Origin: Archivesica marissinica
Taxonomy: Eukaryota > Mollusca > Bivalvia > Venerida > Vesicomyidae
Direction: 5' to 3'
Assembly (NCBI GenBank): GCA_014843695.1
Contig: CM026387.1
Span: forward strand, 67,258,400 to 67,322,399
Length of the DNA stretch: 64,000 nt
A program made the translations under genes and the position numbers. This document shows, in pieces, positions 55,855-64,000 of this stretch; the stretch's first letter is position 1; every line of letters starts with the position of its first letter. The notes beneath the pieces are model-generated. The model saw only the letters and a program-made list of their open reading frames with translations, did no database searches and was not told the DNA's origin.

Positions 55855-57887
55855 TTTATACAAATTTATTTTAGCTTGATTGCGAAACAAGTTTTTACAA
55901 TGTTAGATTAGTCGTTCTCGAGACCTCATTCCTGGTGAAATCCATCGCCATGAGGGAAAGAGAAAATGCAATGTGGAATCTAAGTGCCTTGCCTACGGGT
56001 ACAATCGTAACGGCCATAGCGGGGCGTGTACTCCGGCCAAAGGGTACAATCGTAACGGCTACAGCTGGGCGTGTACTCCGGCCTAAGGGTACAATTGTAA
56101 CGGCTACAGCTGGACGTGTACTCCGGTCTAAGGGTACAATCGTAACGGCTACAGCTGGGCGTGTACTCCGGCCTATGGGTACAATCGTAACGGCTACAGC
56201 GGGGCGTGTACTCCGGCCTAAGGGTACAAATGTAACGGCTACAGCTGGGCGTGTACTCCGGCCTAAGGGTACAATTGTAACGGCTACAGCTGGGCGTGTA
56301 CTCCGGCCTATGGGTACAATTGTAACGGCTACAGCTGGGCGTGTACTCCGGCCTATGGGTACAATTGTAACGGCTACAGCTGGGCGTGTACTCCGGCCTA
56401 TGGGTACAATCGTAACGGCTACAGCTGGGCGTGTACTCCGGCCTATGAGTACAATCGTAACGGCTACAGCTGGGCGTGTACTCCGGCCTATGGGTACAAT
56501 CGTAATGGCTACAGCGGGGCGTGTACTCCGGCCTATGGGTACAATTGTAACGGCTACAGCTGGGCGTGTACTCCGGCCTATGGGTACAATCGTAACGGCT
56601 ACAGCTGGGCGTGTACTCCGGCCTATGGGTACAATCGTAACGGCTACAGCTGGGCGTGTACTCCGGCCTATGGGTACAATCGTAACGGCTACAGCTGGGC
56701 GTGTACTCCGGCCTATGGGTACAATTGTAACGGCTACAGCTGGGCGTGTACTCCGGCCTATGGGTACAATTGTAACGGCTACAGCTGGGCGTGTACTCCG
56801 GCCTATGGGTACAATTGTAACGGCTACAGCTGGGCGTGTACTCCGGCCTATGGGTACAATTGTAACGGCTACAGCTGGGCGTGTACTCCGGCCTATGGGT
56901 ACTATCGTAACGGCTACAGCTGGGCGTGTACTACGGCCTATGGGTACAATTGTAACGGCTACAGCTGGGCGTGTACTCCGGCCTATGGGTACAATCGTAA
57001 CGGCTACAGCTGGGCGTGTACTCCGGCCTATGGGTACAATCGTAACGGCTACAGCTGGGCGTGTACTCCGGCCTATGGGTACAATTGTAACGGCTACAGC
57101 TGGGCGTGTACTCCGGCCTATGGGTACAATTGTAACGGCTACAGCTGGGCGTGTACTCCGGCCTATGGGTACAATTGTAACGGCTACAGCTGGGCGTGTA
57201 CTCCGGCCTATGGGTACAATTGTAACGGCTACAGCTGGGCGTGTACTCCGGCCTATGGGTACAATTGTAACGGCTACAGCTGGGCGTGTACTCCGGCCTA
57301 TGGGTACAATTGTAACGGCTACAGCTGGGCGTGTACTCCGGCCTATGGGTACAATTATAACGGCTACAGCTGGGCGTGTACTCCGGCCTATGGGTACAAT
57401 CGTAACGGCTACAGCTGGGCGTGTACTCCGGCCTATGCGTACAATCGTAACGGCTACAGCTGGGCATGTACTCCGGCCTATGGGTACAATCGTAACGGCT
57501 ACAGCTGGGCGTGTACTCCGGCCTATGGGTACAATCGTAACGGCTACAGCTGGGCGTGTACTCCGGCCGATGGGTACAATTGTAACGGCTACAGCTGGGC
57601 GTGTACTCCGGCCTACGGGTACAATCGTAACGGCTACAGCTGGGCGTGTACTCCGGCCTACGGGTACAATCGTAACGGCTACAGCTGGGCGTGTACTCCG
57701 CCCTAAGGGTACAATCATAACGGCTACAGCTGGGCGTGTACTCCGCCCTAAGGGTACAATCATAACGGCTACAGCTGGGCGTGTACTCCGCCCTAAGGGT
57801 ACAATCATAACGGCTACAGCTGGGCGTGTACTCCGGCCTTTCGCACCTGAACTGAACACACTACCACAGCACAATCACGACTTACAC
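55855..57887 (-). mobile_element. SINE family 1 expanded internally into a 45-bp satellite
   Basis: The tail complement TTTTAGCTTGATTGCGAAAC is at the left edge (about 55870). The body phrase GAAATCCATCGCCATGAGGG follows, then about 41 units of 45 bp (TACAATCGTAACGGCTACAG then CTGGGCGTGTACTCCGGCC), and finally the head complement CCTTTCGCACCTGAACTGAA and ATCACGACTTACAC. The unit equals the SINE region around the B box (GGGCACAATCGTAACGGCTA-type). So one SINE was enlarged from about 240 bp to 2 kb. Because 45 is divisible by three and the unit lacks stops, both strands read open for more than 650 codons; these are not genes. Confidence 0.9.
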
Positions 57888-57984
57888 ATCTTCCACATGG
57901 GATGTCTTGCATATGGGTACTTAAGTGATTACACCATTCTTCTCTCTTTAGTTTTGAATGTGAGCAGAAAGAGCTGACACTAGA

Positions 57985-60755
57985 CCAGACTTCATGAATC
58001 TACATGCCTACCACGCGCACACGGTTGGACGGATGAACAGACAGAATTCATGAATCTACACGCCTACCACGCGCACACGGTTGGACGGATGAACAGACAG
58101 AATTCATGAATCTACACGCCTACCACGCGCACACGGTTGGACAGATGAACAGACAGAATTCATGAATCTACACGCCTACCACGCGCACACGGTTGGACGG
58201 ATGAACAGACAGAATTCATGAATCTACACGCCTACCACGCGCACACGGTTGGACAGATGAACAGACAGAATTCATGAATCTACATGCCTACAATGCACAC
58301 ACGGTTGAACAGTTGAACAGGCAGAATTCATGAATCTACATGCCTACAATGCACACACGGTTGAACAGTTGAACAGGCAGAATTCATGAATCTACATGCC
58401 TACAATGCACACACGGTTGAACAGTTGAACAGGCAGAATTCATGAATCTACATGCCTACAATGCACACACGGTTGAACAGTTGAACAGGCAGAATTCATG
58501 AATCTACATGCCTACAATGCACACACGGTTGAACAGTTGAACAGGCAGAATTCATGAATCTACATGCCTACAATGCACACACGGTTGAACAGTTGAACAG
58601 GCAGAATTCATGAATCTACATGCCTACAATGCACACACGGTTGAACAGTTGAACAGGCAGAATTCATGAATCTACATGCCTACAATGCACACACGGTTGA
58701 ACAGTTGAACAGGCAGAATTCATGAATCTACATGCCTACAATGCACACACGGTTGAACAGTTGAACAGGCAGAATTCATGAATCTACATGCCTACAATGC
58801 ACACACGGTTGGACGGATGAACAGACAGAATTCATGAATCTACATGCCTACCATGCACACACGATTGGACGGATGAACAGACAGAATTCATGAATCCACA
58901 TGCCTACCATGCACACACGATTGGACGGATGAACAGACAGAATTCATGAATCCACATGCCTACCATGCACACACGATTGGACGGATGAACAGACAGAATT
59001 CATGAATCTACATGCCTACCATGCACACACGATTGGACGGATGAACAGACAGAATTCATGAATCCACATGCCTACTATGCACACACGGTTGGACGGATGA
59101 ACAGACAGAATTCATGAATCTACAGGCCTACAATGCACACACGATTGGACGGATGAACAGATAGAATTCATGAATCCACACACCTACCATGCACACACGA
59201 TTGGACGGATGAACAGATAGAATTCATGAATCCACAAGCCTACCATGCACACACGATTGGACGGATGAACAGACAGAATTCATGAATCTACATGCCTACC
59301 ATGCACACACGATTGGATGGATGAACAGACAGAATTCATGAATCCACATGCCTACTATGCACACACGGTTGGACGGATGAACAGACAGAATTCATGAATC
59401 TACAGGCCTACAATGCACACACGATTGGACGGATGAACAGATAGAATTCATGAATCCACACACCTACCATGCACACACGATTGGACGGATGAACAGATAG
59501 AATTCATGAATCCACAAGCCTACCATGCACACACGATTGGACGGATGAACAGACAGAATTCATGAATCTACATGCCTACCATGCACACACGATTGGATGG
59601 ATGAACAGACAGAATTCATGAATCTACATGCCTACAATGCACACACGGTTGGACGGATGAACAGACAGAATTCATGATTCTACATGCCTACCATGCACAC
59701 ACGATTGGACGGATGAACAGGCAGAATTCATGAATCTACATGCCTACAATGCACACACGATTGGACGGATGAACAGACAGAATTCATGAATCTACATGCC
59801 TACCATGCACACACGATTGGACGGATGAACAGACAGAATTCATGAATCTACATGCCTACTATGCACACACGGTTGGACGGATGAACAGACAGAATTCATG
59901 AGTCCACAGGCCTACAATGCACACACGATTGGACGGATGAACAGGCAGAATTCATGAATCCACACACCTACAATGCACACACGATTGGACGGATGAACAG
60001 ACAGAATTCATGAGTCCACAGGCCTACAATGCACACACGATTGGACGGATGAACAGACAGAATTCATGAGTCCACAGGCCTACAATGCACACACGATTGG
60101 ACGGATGAACAGACAGAATTCATGAATCTACATGCCTACCATGCACACACGATTGGACGGATGAACAGACAGAATTCATGAATCTACATGCCTACTATGC
60201 ACACACAGTTGGACGGATGAACAGACAGAATTCATGAGTCCACAGGCCTACAATGCACACACGATTGGACGGATGAACAGGCAGAATTCATGAATCCACA
60301 CACCTACAATGCACACACGATTGGACGGATGAACAGACAGAATTCATGAGTCCACAGGCCTACAATGCACACACGATTGGACGGATGAACAGACAGAATT
60401 CATGAGTCCACAGGCCTACAATGCACACACGGTTGGACGGTTGAACAGACAGAATTCAGTGAGTCCACAGGCCTACAATGCACACACGATTGGACGGATG
60501 AACAGACAGAATTCATGAGTCCACAGGCCTACAATGCACACACGATTGGACGGATGAACAGACAGAATTCATGAGTCCACAGGCCTACAATGCACACACG
60601 ATTGGACGGATGAACAGACAGAATTCATGAGTCCACAGGCCTACAATGCACACACGATTGGACGAATGAACAGACAGAATTCATGAATCCACAGGCCTAC
60701 AATGCACACACGATTGGACGAATGAACAGACAGAATTCATGAATCCACACGCCTA
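57985..60755. repeat. 56-bp minisatellite, about 49 copies
   Basis: Monomer AGAATTCATGAATCTACATG then CCTACAATGCACACACGATT and GGACGGATGAACAGAC. Three regional variants: CACGCGCACACGGTTGG at the left (to about 58,260), GTTGAACAGTTGAACAGGC in the middle (to about 58,800), and a mixed block at the right with GAGTCCACAGGCC. It ends about 57 bp before exon 60812-60887. Each unit carries an EcoRI-type GAATTC. Confidence 0.94.
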
Positions 60756-60811
60756 CTTAGCATTCCACTAACTATTTAATAAGTCAATTAATAATAAAAT
60801 GGATGATTTAC

Positions 60812-60887
60812 TTATTCTCTTTCTTTTAAAGGTATCCTCAAATTCAACAGGGTCACCCAGCTCCCAGCTGTCAAATGCTTCCTCTAA
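60812..60887 (-). CDS. Exon upstream of the ubiquitin-like domain (residues 56-81)
   Basis: A 76-nt exon between TACTTTTCAG and GTAAATCAT. It encodes LEEAFDSWELGDPVEFEDTF and KRKRI. The previous exon ends in phase 0 and the next needs one base, both satisfied. Acidic then basic, no family recognised. Confidence 0.65.
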
Positions 60888-61044
60888 CTGAAAAGTACAA
60901 TTTCTAATTACATATTTTTAATTGATTGTCGTATTATAATTGTTCACATGGGCTGTAGTCCTGTACAAATGTTGGGAATAGTGCATGACACTTTCTCATT
61001 CTGTTGGGAACATTGGAACAGTAAAACGCAAGGCACAAGTGCAA
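60888..61044. other. Intron, nothing recognised
   Basis: Short AT-rich spacer. Confidence 0.4.
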
Positions 61045-61468
61045 GATGGGAGCATGACACCACTAAACCAATGATGGCAGTATGACACCACTAAACCAAT
61101 GACGGCAGTATAACACCACTAAACCAATGATGGCAGTATGACACCACTAAACCAATGATGGCAGTATAACACCACTAAACCAATGATGGCAGTATGACAC
61201 CACTAAACCAATGACGGCAGTATGACACCACTAAACCAATGATGGCAGTATGACACCACTAAACCAATGATGGGAGCATGACACCACTAAACCTATGATG
61301 GCAGTATGACACCACTAAACCAATGATGGCAGTATGACACCACTAAACCATTGATGGGAGTATGACACCACTAAACCAATGATGGCAGCATGACACCACT
61401 GAACCAATGATGGCAGTATGATACCACTAAACCATTGATGGCAGTATGACACCATTAAACCAATGAAC
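61045..61468. repeat. 28-bp minisatellite, about 15 copies
   Basis: Monomer CACTAAACCAATGATGGCAG then TATGACAC. Unrelated to the 28-bp array at 47-51 kb despite the same period. Confidence 0.92.
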
Positions 61469-61894
61469 CTTTATGTCAGCTATACTTGCTAGATTGTGAG
61501 TCCTACTTTTACAATAAAACAACACAGATTTTGTATATCTTCATTTAAATACAAAATCCAATTCAACTTCAAAGGAACGTTTATCTTTATTATTGTTACC
61601 AAAAAACAACATGAAACAATAAAACAGCTTATGACAACATTAAATTTTGAATGGCTCCTAACACAATGTTGATTAAAATGGTCCTAGTTCCAACTATCAG
61701 CATCTAATATTTACTTCCCTACTCATAAAATAACTTTCACAATGAGTATATTTCACAATCATATAAATGTGAAACTAAGTAACTTAGAATATTTGAATTT
61801 ATCTTACTTAAGTGATGTAAATATAACTTTGGTGCTTAATTAAGACAACAATTTGTATGCAGTTGAAGACAGGTGAAGAATGCTATACAGTCAA
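61469..61894. other. Intron, nothing recognised
   Basis: AT-rich, no exon or element visible. Confidence 0.4.
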
Positions 61895-62660
61895 GCACGC
61901 AGGTTGTAGTTCTCTGCGAAGGTTGTAGTTCTCTGTGAAGGTTGTAATTCTATGCAAAGGTTGTAGTTCTCTGTGAAGGTTGTAGTTCTCTGTGAAGGTT
62001 GTAGTTCTATGTGAATGTTGTAGTTCTATGCGAAGGTTGTAGTTCTATGCAACTGTTGTAGTTCTATGTGAATGTTGTAGTTCTCTGTGAAGGTTGTAGT
62101 TCTATGCAAAGGTTGTAGTTCTATGTGAAGGTTGTAGTTCTATGCAAAGGTTGTAATTCTATGCAAAGGTTGTAGTTCTATGTGAATGTTGTAGTTCTCT
62201 GTGAAGGTTGTAGTTCTCTGTGAAGGTTGTAGTTCTATGCAAAGGTTGTAGTTCTATGAGAATGTTGTAGTTCTATGCGAAGGCTGTAGTTCTATGCAAA
62301 GGTTGTAGTTCTATGTGAAGGGTGTAGTTCTATGCAAAGGTTGTAGTTCTATGCAAATGTTGTAGTTCTATGCAAATGTTGTAGTTCTATGCACAGGTTG
62401 TAGTTCTATGTGAAGGGTGTAGTTACATGTGAAGGTTGTAGTTCTATGCGAAGGTTGTAGTTCTATGCACAGGTTGTAGTTCTATGTGAAGGTTGTAGTT
62501 CTATGCGAAGGGTGTAGTTCCATGTGACGGTTGTAGTTCTATGCGAAGGTTGTAGTTCCATGTGAAGGTTGTAGTTCTATGCGAAGGGTGTAGTTCTATG
62601 CAAAGGTTGTAGTTCCATGTGAAGGTTGTAGTTCTATGCGAAGGGTGTAGTTCTATGCGA
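61895..62660. repeat. 19-bp minisatellite, about 40 copies
   Basis: Monomer AAGGTTGTAGTTCTATGCG with GTG/GCA/GCG and CTCTG variants. Confidence 0.92.
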
Positions 62661-62727
62661 GTTCATGCTCATGTTTGAAACAGAGCTTGAAAATCAAGTT
62701 GTTATTGCTACACTACATCCAACCTAC

Positions 62728-62892
62728 CATCACTAGCTTTTCTTCCTGCAGCTTGATATCTGTTATATCCTGTGCTAGCTTCATGCCTTCTTTCAGGAAG
62801 TTGACTTGTTTCTCTGAGGAGTCGAAGTTAAGCCTAACATTTGTGAGGACATCATCAATTGCCTTGTTGTAATCTACCTCGGCCTGTCTCTC
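62728..62892 (-). CDS. Most upstream exon found: helical charged segment (residues 1-55)
   Basis: A 165-nt exon, phase 0 both sides, between TGTTTTAG and GTAGGTTG. It encodes ERQAEVDYNKAIDDVLTNVR, NFDSSEKQVNFLKEGMKLAQ and ends DIKLQEEKLVM. Heptad-like hydrophobic spacing suggests a coiled coil or helical bundle. No start codon with context is visible, and the phase-0 acceptor implies at least one more exon beyond the window. Family unknown. Confidence 0.7.
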
Positions 62893-62959
62893 CTAAAACA
62901 CACATACAGCCCTTAATATATGAGAAAGGAGCAGAATACAACATTCTAATATGTAGAGT

Positions 62960-63190
62960 CTGTCTGGTCCGTAGCAACATTTTTATGCATTCCAACCTTG
63001 TTGCCAATGTCGCATAAAAACGCCTTTGCAAAAAGCTGAGATCCCGATCAGACAGAACAGAACGTGCTGTCTGATCAGGATATATACTGATTGCTCTTCA
63101 CACAGTCGAGCTGAAGCATCTGTCCGAATAGCAAACAACATACATCCTGATTTCTATATATTAAGGATCAATCTAGACTAACTATAACTA
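62960..63190. mobile_element. Possible TTAA-type MITE relic
   Basis: Contains GCCTTTGCAAAAAGCTGAGA and an imperfect palindrome GATCAGACAG...CTGTCTGATC at about 63044-63070. It recalls the inner part of the MITE at 5098-5371 (GCTTTTGCAAACAACATAGA; GATCAGA palindromes). Ends are not clear. Confidence 0.4.
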
Positions 63191-63689
63191 TCCTGGACTC
63201 AAGTCACACATGACTCGTACAATCATTCACTGGCATGATGAGTTTGGGGCAGCAAAGTTCCAGGGTTCCCGCTGTCGGTCGCCAATGGCGCCAATTGCGA
63301 CAAATAACAAATATTGGCGCTAAATTTTGTGAATTGGCGAAAATATTTGGCGCAACTTTTAAAAAAAAAATTAATTTCTTTTTTTTTAAATTTCTTTTTT
63401 TTGACACATGTTTTGTCAAATATATGGCTTCATATATTTATTTGTGAACTATATGGCTCTTAGTTGGCTCCAAGTTTTTTTAATTGGCTCCAGTATTTTT
63501 CAATTGGCTCCAGAAGTGGCGCAGACAAACAATCTGACAGGGTTTTAATGTTTGGGGCAGCAAAGTTCAACTGTATTATTATACAGGTGATAAAGGACTA
63601 TGTGCAAATATGGGCCCCCAGTTTTAATGTTTGGGGCAGCAAAGTTCAAGAACACCATGTAGCATACAAGTGAACTTTTTTTAACGCAC
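63191..63689. other. Spacer with three copies of a short phrase
   Basis: TTTGGGGCAGCAAAGTTC occurs at about 63242, 63550 and 63632 in direct orientation, and GGCTCC/AATTGGC words recur in between. No exon is recognised. Confidence 0.5.
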
Positions 63690-63895
63690 AGTGGTAGTTT
63701 GACCTTGTGAAAGTGGTAGTTTGACCTTGTGAAAGTGGTAGTTTGACCTTGTGAAAGTGGCAGTTTGACCTTGTGAAAGTGGTAGTTTGACCTTGTGAAA
63801 GTGGTAGTTTGACCTTGTGAAAGTGGTAGTTTGACCATGTGAAAGTGGTAGTTTGACCTTGTGAAAGTGGTAGTTTGACCTTGTGAAAGTTGTAG
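63690..63895. repeat. 22-bp minisatellite, nine copies
   Basis: Monomer GTGGTAGTTTGACCTTGTGA plus AA, with one CAG and one CAT variant. Confidence 0.93.
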
Positions 63896-63954
63896 ATTTG
63901 GCTTCAAATTGTGAGAATTTTGTTTTCTGTGGGAGATGTACGAATCCTTGACAT

Positions 63955-64000
63955 ATACACATTTATTTTAGCTCGATTGCGAAACAAGTTTTTACAACTT
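63955..64000 (-). mobile_element. SINE family 1 or 4 tail, cut by the window edge
   Basis: TTTTAGCTCGATTGCGAAAC followed by AAGTTTTTACAACTT is the shared 3' tail of SINE families 1 and 4 in reverse orientation; the head lies beyond the window. Confidence 0.7.

Larger units (their letters stand above)
9417..62892 (-). other. Gene span: ubiquitin-like domain / PARP4-tail protein (5'-incomplete)
   Basis: Gene-level entry for the thirteen exons annotated below. Phases at the twelve junctions, 5' to 3', are 0, 1, 0, 1, 0, 2, 0, 2, 1, 1, 0, 1; each donor phase matches the next acceptor. The joined frame is 2,577 nt: 858 residues plus stop. Residue numbers in the exon entries refer to this partial protein. 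Order: charged helix (1-80), ubiquitin-like domain (91-166), linker (167-240), Glu/Ser acidic repeat (about 245-292), unknown conserved-looking segment (304-350), basic then acidic linker (351-493), Pro/Gly-rich (494-655), PARP4-like vault-binding tail (about 657-858). Introns hold about 35 kb of minisatellite. The first exon, start codon and promoter are outside the window. That all exons form a single mRNA is inferred from phase and orientation. Confidence 0.7.

Noticed and set aside
55895..57977. Very long open frames on both strands (over 650 codons each)
   Set aside because: They are translations of a 45-bp satellite monomer (15-residue unit) derived from a SINE. Openness on both strands follows from a stop-free unit with a period divisible by three.

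Overview
The window looks like animal nuclear DNA from an invertebrate, most likely a bivalve or related lophotrochozoan. This is an inference from spliced genes with GT-AG introns, several tRNA-derived SINE families, Tc1/mariner, hAT-like and TTAA-target elements, decayed non-LTR retrotransposons and many minisatellites. Nothing bacterial is seen: no operons, rRNA or CRISPR.

One host gene runs through most of the window on the minus strand. I rebuilt thirteen exons by hand from splice signals, open frames and phase: 62728-62892, 60812-60887, 55021-55130, 53965-54109, 46888-46985, 40490-40803, 36516-36621, 34449-34483, 28396-28823, 20562-21050, 16894-17009, 10734-10833 and 9650-10044. All twelve junctions agree in phase, giving one 2,577-nt frame (858 residues) that ends in TAA. 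The 5' end lies beyond the right edge. In order the protein has a helical, charged segment, a complete ubiquitin-like domain ending in Gly-Gly, a Glu/Ser acidic repeat, a basic then acidic linker, a Pro/Gly-rich exon, and a C-terminus resembling the vault-binding region of PARP4. I see no PARP, VIT or vWA domain here; they could lie upstream. The tail suggests a vault-associated protein carrying an embedded ubiquitin-like domain.

Layout. 1-9,400: SINEs, a 38-bp array, a 54-bp array, a Crypton-like remnant, TTAA-target MITEs and a dead L1/Tx1-like element with nested insertions. 9,417-17,009: 3' exons separated by a 4.7-kb 26-bp satellite. 17,100-27,740: transposon-rich introns plus a tandem segmental duplication that copied the Pro/Gly-rich exon and its neighbouring Tc1 element; the second exon copy is frameshifted. 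28,396-36,621: three exons, LINE fragments, SINEs and two different 58-bp arrays, one of which appears to be an amplified exon/intron junction. 37,100-53,670: almost continuous minisatellites (35, 37, 35, 17, 38, 28 and about 46-53 bp) broken by two exons. 53,965-62,892: ubiquitin-like exons, a 45-bp satellite grown from inside a SINE, and 56-, 28- and 19-bp arrays. 62,893-64,000: no exon recognised; a 22-bp array and the end of a SINE.

Most long open frames in the arrays are artefacts of stop-free monomers and are not annotated as genes. All family assignments come from motifs recognised by eye; no database search was run.
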